Shown here in pieces: positions 20,924 through 28,723 of a DNA stretch of 28,723 nucleotides. The DNA lies in contig CAMYCE010000017.1 in assembly GCA_947254205.1 (NCBI GenBank), forward strand, positions 1 to 28,723, read 5' to 3'. How positions within the stretch are numbered: position 1 is the stretch's first letter; each line of letters opens with the position of its first letter. The DNA comes from an uncultured Prevotellaceae bacterium (lineage in GTDB: Bacteria; Bacteroidota; Bacteroidia; Bacteroidales; Muribaculaceae). Made by a program: the position numbers and the translations under genes. The notes under the pieces were generated by a model. The model did no database searches. It saw only the letters and a list, made by a program, of their open reading frames with translations, and was not told the origin of the DNA.

Positions 20924-21811
20924 ATGTCAACATTACGAGAATTAAAAAGTAGAATTGGTTCGGTAGCATCGACGCAGAAGACAACTTCGGCAATGAAGAT
21001 GATATCGAGTGCCAAAATGCACAAGTTCACCTCTCAAGTGCAGCGCATGTTGCCCTATCGCAACATGGTGCAAAGCGTGATAGGGCACTTGCTCGCAACC
21101 GATGTTGAGTTTTCTTCGGTTCTTATTTCGGAGCGCGAAGTGAAGCATGTGGCACTGGTGGTGTTTGGTTCCGACGACGGATTGTGTGGGGCCTTCAACA
21201 TCAATGTGCTCAAATTCTTGCTTCGCACTGTGGAACAAGAGCGTGAAAACTTGGGCAAGGATGTTGCCATCACTGTTATTCCCGTCGGCAAAAAAATAAG
21301 CAAGGCCCTCAATGGGGTGAAACATCGCGACTTCAATATCGAAACCGTCGACTACATGAACACCCGCAGCACGGCCAATCAGCTACACGAGTTCACCGAT
21401 ATGCTTAAAACCCGATTCGTTGATCAGGTATTTGACCGTGTGAATCTCGTGTATATGCACTATCACAGCACTAGTCGCCAAATTCCGCAAAGCGACCAAA
21501 TGCTGCCGGTGAGCTATCAGGCTCTGGCCGAGAGTGCCGATAAGAGCGCTGCAAGCAGCCCATGCTTGTTTGAACCCGATGCCAATTCCATTTTCAATAG
21601 CGTTTTGCCACTCTACATTCGCTCGATGATGCAAGAGGTGTTTACCGAAAGTTCGGCTTCGGAACAAGCCTCGCGTGTGATGGCGATGCAGACGGCAAGT
21701 GACAATGCCAAAGACCTGCTTGAAACCCTCAACCTTGAGTACAACAAGTTGCGTCAACAAAGCATCACAACCGAGTTGCTCGACATTTTGGGCGGCCAGG
21801 TGGAGCGTTAA
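20924..21811 (+). CDS. atpG: F1Fo ATP synthase subunit gamma
   Basis: The 295-residue rotor shaft begins MSTLRELKSRIGSVASTQKTTSAMKMISSAKM, a family-defining N-terminal helix (first 16 residues quoted in family alignments as STLRELKSRI). It has the DDGLCGAFN motif at about 84-92 and ends in the long C-terminal helix (SDNAKDLLETLNLEYNKLRQ). It is the last ATP synthase gene; 124 nt with a hairpin separate it from nuoI. Confidence 0.95.
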   Translation: MSTLRELKSRIGSVASTQKTTSAMKMISSAKMHKFTSQVQRMLPYRNMVQSVIGHLLATDVEFSSVLISEREVKHVALVVFGSDDGLCGAFNINVLKFLLRTVEQERENLGKDVAITVIPVGKKISKALNGVKHRDFNIETVDYMNTRSTANQLHEFTDMLKTRFVDQVFDRVNLVYMHYHSTSRQIPQSDQMLPVSYQALAESADKSAASSPCLFEPDANSIFNSVLPLYIRSMMQEVFTESSASEQASRVMAMQTASDNAKDLLETLNLEYNKLRQQSITTELLDILGGQVER

Positions 21812-21831
21812 ATGGTAAACTTTTCATAAAT

Positions 21832-21888
21832 ATGGAGGCGCTATGATGCTATGCCAGTCACAGCGCCCTCCATTTAAAAAGATTTTTT
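21832..21888 (+). promoter_or_regulatory. Hairpin in the atpG-nuoI gap
   Basis: ATGGAGGCGCT (21832-21842) pairs with AGCGCCCTCCAT (21862-21873) with one bulged base and a 19-nt loop. A T6 run follows only at 21883-21888, about 9 nt beyond the stem, so full termination is doubtful. It could act as a partial terminator or RNA-processing site between the ATP synthase genes and the distal nuo genes. Confidence 0.5.
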
Positions 21889-21935
21889 AAAAGATAAAAA
21901 AACAATGGCATAAAATTAGTTTAAGACTTATTCTT

Positions 21936-22517
21936 ATGAGCATTAAGGAGTATTTCTCTTCTATTTTCAAGGGCTTGTATAGCCTGGTGAGGGGTATGGA
22001 GGTTACAGGCAAGGAGCTTGTGGCTCCCAAGGTCACTGAACAATATCCCGAAAACAGAGCAACCTTGGAGATTGCCGACCGGTTCAGGTCGACGCTGGAG
22101 TTCATTTATGATGACGAAGGCTATCACAAGTGTATTGCCTGCAAGACTTGCGAGCGCAATTGCCCAAATGGCACAATTCAGGTTATCACCAAAATGGTTG
22201 ACTTGCCCAACGGAAAGAAAAAGATGAAGCTTGACCGCTACATCTATGACTTGGGCAGTTGCACATTTTGCGACTTGTGTGTTCTCACTTGTCCCACCGA
22301 TGCCATCAGGTTTAGCAACGACTTTGAGCAGTCGGTGTTTCAACGTGATGCGTTGGTGAAGCAACTCAACTATTTGCCCGAAAAAGAGAAACCAGCCCCA
22401 GCTCCGGTAGCCCGACCGGCTGCTACTCCTGTGGCAAAGCCTGCCCCTGCGGCAACCCCGGCTCCTGCCCCTGTGGCTCAGGAGCCCGAAACTAAATCAG
22501 AAAATAAAGAAAAATAA
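21936..22517 (+). CDS. nuoI: NADH-quinone oxidoreductase subunit I with Ala/Pro-rich tail
   Basis: The 193-residue ferredoxin-like subunit carries two [4Fe-4S] clusters, N6a and N6b: Cys66-69-72-76 (CIACKTCERNCP) and Cys109-112-115-119 (CTFCDLCVLTCP). Because nuoEFG are absent here, NuoI is the most likely entry point for electrons, perhaps from ferredoxin or flavodoxin (inference). Beyond the core, residues about 151-193 form a Pro/Ala tail with repeated APAPVA and ATPVAKPAP-like units and a charged end. This tail is absent from E. coli NuoI. The gene restarts the nuo series after the ATP synthase block. Confidence 0.95.
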   Translation: MSIKEYFSSIFKGLYSLVRGMEVTGKELVAPKVTEQYPENRATLEIADRFRSTLEFIYDDEGYHKCIACKTCERNCPNGTIQVITKMVDLPNGKKKMKLDRYIYDLGSCTFCDLCVLTCPTDAIRFSNDFEQSVFQRDALVKQLNYLPEKEKPAPAPVARPAATPVAKPAPAATPAPAPVAQEPETKSENKEK

Positions 22518-22525
22518 ACTACTAT

Positions 22526-23041
22526 ATGGAATCAGTGGGAAACATCATTATGTATTGTATAATTGCAATTGCAATTATCGTGTTTTCGGTACTGACGGTA
22601 ACAACTAAAAAAATCCTGCGGGCAGCCACCTATCTGTTGTTTGTGTTGCTATCCACAGGAATCATCTACTTCCAAATGGACTACCACTTCTTGGGAGCAG
22701 TGCAAATTGCGGTCTATGCAGGCGGTATTGCCGTGCTGTTTGTGTTTGCAATTATGCTCACTCACAAGCCTGGTAATGATGCCCAGCCCATCATCTCTCA
22801 CAAGCGATTTTTGGGCTTGAGTGCCGCCATTAGTGGAGTTGTAGTGTGTGGCTACGCTTTGTTCAGCTATGGGCAGTTTTGCGTCGCCAAGTTGCTCCCT
22901 GCCGGTGACTATGACATTTCAACTATTGGCCGAGCATTGCTCAATGCCGATAAGTTTGGTTATCTTTTGCCTTTTGAGGCAATCAGTGTTTTATTGTTAG
23001 CATGCATTATTGGTGGTGTTGTTGTTGCACGTCGCCGTTAA
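22526..23041 (+). CDS. nuoJ: NADH-quinone oxidoreductase subunit J
   Basis: The 171-residue membrane subunit has five predicted helices. The second and third include the family-typical YFQMDYHFLGAVQIAVYAGG (about 50-69), whose pi-bulge helix takes part in coupling, and IAVLFVFAIMLTH. It starts 8 nt after nuoI. It belongs to the membrane arm between NuoA/H and NuoK. Confidence 0.93.
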   Translation: MESVGNIIMYCIIAIAIIVFSVLTVTTKKILRAATYLLFVLLSTGIIYFQMDYHFLGAVQIAVYAGGIAVLFVFAIMLTHKPGNDAQPIISHKRFLGLSAAISGVVVCGYALFSYGQFCVAKLLPAGDYDISTIGRALLNADKFGYLLPFEAISVLLLACIIGGVVVARRR

Positions 23042-23061
23042 AAAATGAGGAGGAGAGAATT

Positions 23062-23373
23062 ATGGAATTAACATTACTGATGTATCTTGTTCCCAGCCTC
23101 ATCATGTTTGGCTGTGGTGTCTATGGCTTTATCACCCGTAGGAATGTGATTGCAATTTTGATTTCGCTGGAGCTCATGCTCAACTCTGTCGACATCAACT
23201 TTGCTGTGTTTAACCGATATTTGTTCCCCAATCAAATGGACGGCATGTTTTTCTCGCTCTTTGCCATTGCCATTGCAGCGGCCGAGACAGCTATAGCCCT
23301 TGCTATTGTGATCAATATGTTCCGTGTTGCCAAGAAGGTGGACATTAATGAAATCACTAAATTGAAATTTTAA
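23062..23373 (+). CDS. nuoK: NADH-quinone oxidoreductase subunit K
   Basis: The 103-residue MrpC-like subunit has three helices, with the membrane Glu in SLELMLNSVDINF (about residue 36) and a second in AAAETAIALAIV (about 74), both on the proton path. The frame is open from 23002, but the ATG at 23062 gives the normal family length and is preceded by GAGGAGGAGAG, a clear Shine-Dalgarno stretch. It begins 20 nt after nuoJ and ends 5 nt before nuoL. Confidence 0.95.
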   Translation: MELTLLMYLVPSLIMFGCGVYGFITRRNVIAILISLELMLNSVDINFAVFNRYLFPNQMDGMFFSLFAIAIAAAETAIALAIVINMFRVAKKVDINEITKLKF

Positions 23374-23378
23374 GAATT

Positions 23379-25352
23379 ATGCCTTTAAGTTCATCTATAT
23401 TGGTTTTAGCGCTTCCCTTGTTCATGTTCTTTGTGCTTGGATTGGGCGGAGTGAAAATGGGAAAGAAACTGACAGGTATAATTGGCACTTTGTCCATGGG
23501 TGTGACATTAGCTGTTAGCTATGGACTTGCCATTACCTATTTCTTCAACACACCCCTCGTTGACGGAGTGCGCCAGGCCGTGATGCCTTACAATCACGAC
23601 TGGTTGAGCTTTTCGAGCGACTTGGTGGTGCGCATGGGCATCATTATCGACCCCATCTCGGCAATGATGCTGGTTGTGGTTACAACCATCTCTTTCCTTG
23701 TCAATCTCTTTAGTTTTGGCTATATGGCCGATGAGCATGGAAATCCCGAAAAGGGTTTTCAGCGTTACTATGCTTTTTTGCAACTCTTCACCTTCTCAAT
23801 GTTGGGACTTGTGGTTTCGACCAACATTTTCCAAATGTTTATTTTCTTTGAGATGGTGGGTGTTTCGTCCTATTTGCTCATTGGTTTCTACTATGCCTCT
23901 CCGGCGGCAGTTCATGCCTCCAAGAAGGCCTTTATTGTGACGCGTCTTGCCGACATGTTCTTCTTGCTTGGCATCATGATCTTGTCCTATTATACAAGCA
24001 CATTCGACTTCTTTGTCGATGCTCCTCATGGAGTGCTCACCAGCTTGCTCAACAATCCACAATCTACTGTGGAAACCTGCACCGGCACATTCATGGGTTG
24101 CTCGGTGATTGCTTGGGCATTGACCTTTATCTTTATTGGTGGTGCTGGTAAATCGGCAATGTATCCGCTTCACATTTGGTTGCCCGATGCCATGGAAGGT
24201 CCCACCCCGGTGTCGGCACTCATTCATGCTGCAACCATGGTGGTTGCTGGTGTGTTTATGGTGGCACGTCTGTTCCCCCTCTATGTGATAGAGCAGGGTG
24301 CTATGAACATAGTGCTGGTTGTGGGCGCTTTCACAGCTTTCTATGCCGCAGCCATTGCTTGTGTACAAAGCGATATTAAGCGTGCACTTGCATTCTCAAC
24401 CATTTCTCAAATTGCCTACATGATGACGGCTCTTGCCGTGTCGAGTGCTCCCCAAGCAGGTGCCGAGGGTGGCTTGGGCTACATGGCCTCCATGTTCCAC
24501 CTGTTCACTCACGCCATGTTCAAGGCATTGCTCTTCTTGTGTGCCGGTGCCATCATTCACGCTGTGCACAGCAACGAAAACTCGGCCATGCATGGTCTTC
24601 ACAAGTATATGCCCATCACCAGCATTGCATTCCTCATTGGTTGCTTGGCCATTTCGGGTATTCCTCCATTTGCAGGTTTCTTCAGTAAAGACGAGATTCT
24701 CGTGGCTTGCTATGAGCACGGCTTGGGCTGGGGCTTGTGGATGTCGATGGTGGCCGGCATGACGGCTTTCTACATGTTCCGCATCTACTACCTCATTTTC
24801 CATTGGAAAAAACATGAGGTGCACGAGGGGCATCATGCTCCTCACGACATGGCTTGGACCATGACATTGCCACTCATCATCTTGTCGGTGGTGTCGTGTG
24901 TGGCAGGTTTCTTGCCCTTTGGCGAGCTTGTCACTGCCGATGGCAAGATGCTTGAAACCCACACCAACTGGACTGTTGCCCTGTCGAGCATTGGCGTGGC
25001 ACTGGTGGGCATTGGGCTGGCAACACTTCTTTATTACAAAGAAAACAACCGCCCTGCTCGCATGAAAAATGCAGCTTTGGGCTTGTGGACTGCGGCCTAT
25101 CACCGCTTCTATATGGACGAGTTCTATCAGTTCATCACCCACAAGGTTATCTTCCAAAGTGTGTGTAAACCCATTGCATGGTTTGACCGCCACATTATCG
25201 ATGGCACCTTCGACATGCTTGCCAACGTCACCAACTCGGCCAGCTTTGCCATTCGCAAGTTGCAAGGTGGCAACATTCAAGGCTATGTGTATGTCTACCT
25301 CATGGGGGCTCTTGCCCTTGCTGTGGTGACTATGTTGTGTGTGCTAATTTAA
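23379..25352 (+). CDS. nuoL: NADH-quinone oxidoreductase subunit L
   Basis: The 657-residue antiporter-like (MrpA-type) subunit sits at the far end of the membrane arm. Key visible segments are FFEMVGVSSYLLIGFYY (channel Glu near residue 153), GGAGKSAMYPLHIWLPDAM (channel Lys near 249) and SALIHAATMVVAGVFMVAR. A C-terminal amphipathic helix and a last membrane helix follow (about 560-657), corresponding to the HL arm. A His-rich loop (HWKKHEVHEGHHAPHD, near 475-490) is notable. It is followed after 28 nt by nuoM. Confidence 0.95.
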   Translation: MPLSSSILVLALPLFMFFVLGLGGVKMGKKLTGIIGTLSMGVTLAVSYGLAITYFFNTPLVDGVRQAVMPYNHDWLSFSSDLVVRMGIIIDPISAMMLVVVTTISFLVNLFSFGYMADEHGNPEKGFQRYYAFLQLFTFSMLGLVVSTNIFQMFIFFEMVGVSSYLLIGFYYASPAAVHASKKAFIVTRLADMFFLLGIMILSYYTSTFDFFVDAPHGVLTSLLNNPQSTVETCTGTFMGCSVIAWALTFIFIGGAGKSAMYPLHIWLPDAMEGPTPVSALIHAATMVVAGVFMVARLFPLYVIEQGAMNIVLVVGAFTAFYAAAIACVQSDIKRALAFSTISQIAYMMTALAVSSAPQAGAEGGLGYMASMFHLFTHAMFKALLFLCAGAIIHAVHSNENSAMHGLHKYMPITSIAFLIGCLAISGIPPFAGFFSKDEILVACYEHGLGWGLWMSMVAGMTAFYMFRIYYLIFHWKKHEVHEGHHAPHDMAWTMTLPLIILSVVSCVAGFLPFGELVTADGKMLETHTNWTVALSSIGVALVGIGLATLLYYKENNRPARMKNAALGLWTAAYHRFYMDEFYQFITHKVIFQSVCKPIAWFDRHIIDGTFDMLANVTNSASFAIRKLQGGNIQGYVYVYLMGALALAVVTMLCVLI

Positions 25353-25380
25353 ATCTACGGTTCTGCAAAATAAAGTCATT

Positions 25381-26907
25381 ATGATTTTCGATAACATATT
25401 AATTTATTTCGTTATAATCCCATTGCTCACATTGCTGGGATTGGCTCTGTGCCAAAACAAGAGCATCAAGGCAATTAGAACCGTTGCAGTTGTGGGTGCT
25501 ACGGCACTCGTGGTGATGGCTATCTATTTGGTCAACTATTTCTTGCAACAACGAGGTGCCGGCAACACAGCCGAGATGCTTCTCGTGCAAGAATGGACTT
25601 GGTATGCTCCTTTTAATATAAAACTTGCTTTAGGTGTCGATGGTGTTTCGGTAGCCATGATTTTGCTCTCGGCCTTCATTGTGTTTGCCGGTGTGTTTGC
25701 CTCGTGGAAAATCGACCCACTGCCTCGTCAGTTCTTCTTGTGGTTCTATCTCTTGTCGACAGGTGTGTTTGGTTTCTTCATTTCGATCGACCTGTTCACC
25801 ATGTTCATGTTCTATGAGGTAGCCCTCATTCCCATGTATTTGCTCATTGGTGTGTGGGGCTCGGGCAACAAGAACTATTCGGCCATGAAGCTCACCTTGA
25901 TGCTCATGGGTGGCTCTGCCTTCCTCATGCTTGGCATTTTGGGCGTGTATTTCCACTCGTCGACCGATGGCAACTTGACCATGAATTTGCTTGAGATTGC
26001 TCACAACAATGCCATACCTCACAGTTGGCAATTATATTTGTTCCCCATGACATTTGTGGGCTTTGGTGTGCTGGGTGCTATGTTCCCCTTCCACACTTGG
26101 TCGCCCGATGGTCACGCCTCGGCGCCCACCGCAGTGTCGATGCTTCACGCCGGCGTGTTGATGAAACTGGGTGGTTATGGTTGCTTCCGCATCGCTATCT
26201 ATCTCATGCCCTATGCAGCAAGCGAGTTGGGCTGGGTGTTCTTGACCTTCACCGGCATTAGCATCGTGTATGGTGCATTCAGTGCTTGTGTGCAGACCGA
26301 CTTGAAGTATATCAATGCCTATTCGTCGGTGAGCCACTGTGGCATGGTGCTCTTTGCCATTTTGATGTTCAATCAAACTGCTATGACAGGTGCTGTGCTT
26401 CAAATGCTCTCGCATGGTCTCATGACCGCCCTTTTCTTTGCCCTCATTGGTATGATTTATGGTCGCACCCACACTCGCGACATTCGCGACATGGGTGGCA
26501 TGATGCACATCATGCCCTACTTGGGTGTAGGCTATGTGGTTGCCGGTATGGCATCGCTTGGCTTGCCGGGCTTGAGTGGTTTTGTTGCCGAGATGACCAT
26601 TTTTGTTGGCTCGTTTGAAAATGCCGACATGTTCCGTCGCATTCTCACGATTGTTGCCACAACCTCGATTGTGACCACCGCAGTCTATATTTTGCGTGTG
26701 GTGGGCAAGTTGCTCTTTGGCGCAGTGCACAACGAGGCACATCGCCAGTTGACCGATGCGGCATGGTTTGAACGCTTCTCCACTGCAACTCTCATGATAG
26801 CTGTGGCTGTTATAGGTTGCTTCCCCAACTTCTTTGTGGGTCTCATTAGCGACAGTTTCTTGCCCGTGGTGAAGGCCCTGAGTGCCTACTTCCCCGTTGT
26901 CATGTAA
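25381..26907 (+). CDS. nuoM: NADH-quinone oxidoreductase subunit M
   Basis: The 508-residue antiporter-like subunit has about 14 helices. Family motifs are FYEVALIPMYLLIGVWG (channel Glu near residue 147), FPFHTWSPDGHASAPTAVSM and SVSHCGMVLFAI. It pumps one proton per cycle in the general complex I model. It sits in normal order between nuoL and nuoN, and the start ATG at 25381 gives a typical length. Confidence 0.95.
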   Translation: MIFDNILIYFVIIPLLTLLGLALCQNKSIKAIRTVAVVGATALVVMAIYLVNYFLQQRGAGNTAEMLLVQEWTWYAPFNIKLALGVDGVSVAMILLSAFIVFAGVFASWKIDPLPRQFFLWFYLLSTGVFGFFISIDLFTMFMFYEVALIPMYLLIGVWGSGNKNYSAMKLTLMLMGGSAFLMLGILGVYFHSSTDGNLTMNLLEIAHNNAIPHSWQLYLFPMTFVGFGVLGAMFPFHTWSPDGHASAPTAVSMLHAGVLMKLGGYGCFRIAIYLMPYAASELGWVFLTFTGISIVYGAFSACVQTDLKYINAYSSVSHCGMVLFAILMFNQTAMTGAVLQMLSHGLMTALFFALIGMIYGRTHTRDIRDMGGMMHIMPYLGVGYVVAGMASLGLPGLSGFVAEMTIFVGSFENADMFRRILTIVATTSIVTTAVYILRVVGKLLFGAVHNEAHRQLTDAAWFERFSTATLMIAVAVIGCFPNFFVGLISDSFLPVVKALSAYFPVVM

Positions 26908-26946
26908 ATAAAAGTGTTGAACTCTAAAAACGATTAGAAAGATAAA

Positions 26947-28410
26947 ATGGATTATTCTCAGTTTTTAATGATGCCACAAGAATTAGGGCTCATGGCCACA
27001 TTCTTGTTAGTATTCCTCTATGACACTTTTATGCCACGCAGGTGCCAGAGTGCATTGCCTGTGTTCACTACCGTGATATTTGCCGTGTGCACAGCCTTGA
27101 GTTTTGTTCCATCTACCACAGGTGTTGCATTTGCCGGCATGTTTGAGCAAAGTCAGGCCACATGGGCCATGAAGTGTATTCTCAATGTGGGTGCCCTTTT
27201 GGTGGTGCTTCAATCGGTGAAATGGGCCAATAGCGACTTTGTGAGCGTGCGCCGTGGCGAGTTCTATGAGTTGTTGTTGCTCACGCTGTTTGGCATGTTT
27301 CTCATGGTGTCGGCTCGCAACTTCCTCTTGTTCTATATAGGCCTCGAAACAGCCTCGCTTCCCATTGCGGCTCTTGCTGCTTTTGAGAAAAACCACTATG
27401 AGAGTCGTGAAGCGGCAGTCAAGTATATTTTCACTGCTGTGTTCTCTTCGGCTATCATGTTGCTTGGCATCTCGTTTGTGTATGGCTTGAGTGGCTCGTT
27501 ATTCTTCGACCAAATTGCCACACTCCTCATCGACAAGCAAAGTGCATTGCTCATTGTGGCAGTAGCCTTTGTGATAGCAGGTGTGGGTTTCAAGCTCTCG
27601 CTTGTGCCTTTCCACTTGTGGACAGCCGATGTGTATGAGGGTGCTCCCACGTCGGTCACCAGCTACTTGTCGGTTATATCCAAGGGCTCGGCAGCGTTTG
27701 CCTTCTTGGTGATTTTGACTCAGGTGTTTGGTGCCGTTTACTACGACGTGTGGAAGTGGATGCTCTATGCCATCATTGTTGCCACAATCACGATTGGCAA
27801 CCTCTTTGCCATACGCCAGCGCAACCTCAAGCGCTTCTTGGCATTCTCGTCGATTTCGCAAGCCGGCTATATCATGCTTGGCATTATTGGCGTGAACACC
27901 TTGGGCATGGCCTCGATGATGTATTATATTTTGGTTTACATCTTCTCCAATCTTGCAGCCTTTGGAGTGATTGCCACTATTGAGCGTCAAGCCGATAAGG
28001 TCACTATCGACGACTATAATGGCTTGTTTAAGACCAATCCTTGGCTTGCTTTCACCATGATGCTTGCCATGTTCTCGTTGGGCGGAATTCCTCCCTTTGC
28101 AGGCTTCTTTAGCAAGTTCTTTGTGTTTGCCGGAGCTCTCAACCATGCCGATGTGGCCATCTATGTGCTTGTGCTCATTGCGTTGATCAACACGATCATT
28201 TCGCTCTATTACTATCTGCTTGTGGTGAAGGCCATGTTCATTCGTCAAGACGAGTGTGTGGTGCCGGCCTTCAAGTCGCATTGGAGCGAAAAACTGGGTC
28301 TCATTATTTGTGCACTGGGCATCGTGTTTATTGGATTGGCAAGTTGCATCTACACCTCTATTTCAGAGATGACAGCAGCTTCGGCATCGCTCTTCCAGCT
28401 CATTCAATAA
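26947..28410 (+). CDS. nuoN: NADH-quinone oxidoreductase subunit N
   Basis: The 487-residue antiporter-like subunit is nearest to NuoJ/K. Typical segments are YIGLETASLPIAALAAFEK (channel Glu near 127), VPFHLWTADVYEGAPTSVT and FSSISQAGYIMLGI. It is the last gene of the supercluster and is followed by a short hairpin and a strong terminator. It begins 39 nt after nuoM. Confidence 0.95.
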   Translation: MDYSQFLMMPQELGLMATFLLVFLYDTFMPRRCQSALPVFTTVIFAVCTALSFVPSTTGVAFAGMFEQSQATWAMKCILNVGALLVVLQSVKWANSDFVSVRRGEFYELLLLTLFGMFLMVSARNFLLFYIGLETASLPIAALAAFEKNHYESREAAVKYIFTAVFSSAIMLLGISFVYGLSGSLFFDQIATLLIDKQSALLIVAVAFVIAGVGFKLSLVPFHLWTADVYEGAPTSVTSYLSVISKGSAAFAFLVILTQVFGAVYYDVWKWMLYAIIVATITIGNLFAIRQRNLKRFLAFSSISQAGYIMLGIIGVNTLGMASMMYYILVYIFSNLAAFGVIATIERQADKVTIDDYNGLFKTNPWLAFTMMLAMFSLGGIPPFAGFFSKFFVFAGALNHADVAIYVLVLIALINTIISLYYYLLVVKAMFIRQDECVVPAFKSHWSEKLGLIICALGIVFIGLASCIYTSISEMTAASASLFQLIQ

Positions 28411-28429
28411 TGCAAATTTCATAGTCTTG

Positions 28430-28448
28430 TCGCCTTGTTAAGAGGCGA
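28430..28448 (+). other. 3' hairpin directly after nuoN
   Basis: TCGCCT (28430-28435) and AGGCGA (28443-28448) form a 6-bp GC-rich stem with a 7-nt loop, extendable by AGTC/GACT across mismatches. No T-run follows. It may protect the mRNA end upstream of the true terminator. Confidence 0.4.
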
Positions 28449-28475
28449 GTGACGACTGTTAAGATAATATTAATG

Positions 28476-28525
28476 AAAGAGGTAAATGATGGTATTCTCC
28501 ATTGTTTACCTCTTTTGCATTTTTG
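28476..28525 (+). terminator. Rho-independent terminator of the nuo-atp supercluster
   Basis: AAAGAGGTAAA (28476-28486) plus ATGG (28489-28492) pair with CCAT (28499-28502) and TTTACCTCTTT (28505-28515), with a two-base internal mismatch and a 6-nt loop. TTTTGCATTTTT follows. It lies 66 nt past the nuoN stop. Confidence 0.85.
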
Positions 28526-28553
28526 GCGATATGAACTTTTATTTATAATTTTG
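28522..28553 (+). promoter_or_regulatory. Consensus promoter for a gene beyond the window
   Basis: TTTG (28522-28525), exactly 20 nt, then TAATTTTG (28546-28553) match the Bacteroides consensus fully. The upstream box is built from the T-rich tail of the nuo terminator. Confidence 0.6.
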
Positions 28554-28723
28554 TGACAATAAAGATTATAATGGTCTTTTTTTAACCCCAATCGGTCATT
28601 AGGCCGCATGAAGATAATATTTTGGGCTTTTCTTCATCTTTGCCATTTATTTTGGTTCTTTTTGACTGTTTTTTTCGGTTGTTTAGCCCGCTAAACGCCC
28701 TCAAAATCAATCAAAAACTCCTC

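Larger units (their letters stand above)
28411..28723. other. Trailing intergenic region
   Basis: This region holds a hairpin right after nuoN (28430-28448), the operon terminator (28476-28525), a consensus promoter pointing out of the window (28522-28553), and AT-rich sequence to the edge including a short stem CGGTC-ATTA-GGCCG. I see no gene. Confidence 0.6.

Noticed and set aside
1..28723. tRNA, rRNA, CRISPR arrays, insertion sequences or attachment sites
   Set aside because: I looked for cloverleaf-like, repeat-spacer and transposase signals and saw none. Small non-coding RNAs without obvious structure cannot be excluded by eye.

Overview
This window comes from a Bacteroidota genome, most likely order Bacteroidales. 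The signs are a complex I operon with a fused nuoCD and no nuoEFG, an F-type ATP synthase operon that starts with atpD-atpC, a hybrid two-component regulator ending in an AraC-type HTH, several lipoproteins with acidic residues soon after the lipobox Cys, and promoters of the TTTG-N19/20-TAnnTTTG type. The family (for example Prevotellaceae or Muribaculaceae) cannot be fixed from this sequence alone.

Left part (1-10617), envelope and regulation. A small Bor-like lipoprotein (+) faces a minus-strand row of three lipoproteins that look distantly related (720-3100). Next comes a minus-strand secreted-protein gene with an apparent pair of compensating frameshifts (3377-3907), ending at a clear Rho-independent terminator, and a probable small ORF upstream of it (3961-4155). 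Divergent from these is a large TPR-sensor hybrid histidine kinase/response regulator (4723-7617). Three TCGGAC direct repeats lie in the divergent intergenic region. A further lipoprotein (7872-8345) sits 43 nt downstream of a TonB-dependent receptor (8389-10617), probably in one operon.

Right part (11078-28410), energy conservation. A consensus promoter at 10780-10811 precedes one unbroken same-strand run of 19 genes: nuoA, nuoB, nuoCD, nuoH, then the whole ATP synthase set atpD-C-B-E-F-H-A-G, then nuoI, J, K, L, M, N. The F1Fo genes are thus embedded inside the complex I operon, between nuoH and nuoI. Structured RNA elements lie in the atpD-atpC and atpG-nuoI gaps, and a strong terminator follows nuoN. 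A consensus promoter for a gene beyond the window overlaps that terminator's T-rich tail.

Functionally, the 11-subunit complex I (no NADH-oxidising module in the window) would move electrons from an unidentified donor to quinone and pump ions, and the ATP synthase would use the resulting gradient, so co-transcription would link gradient maker and user. The c-subunit ion site looks proton-type. The most unusual features are the nuo/atp nesting, a 32-bp perfect palindrome with a related copy, the palindromic operator-like site at the TonB receptor promoter, and the TCGGAC repeats.
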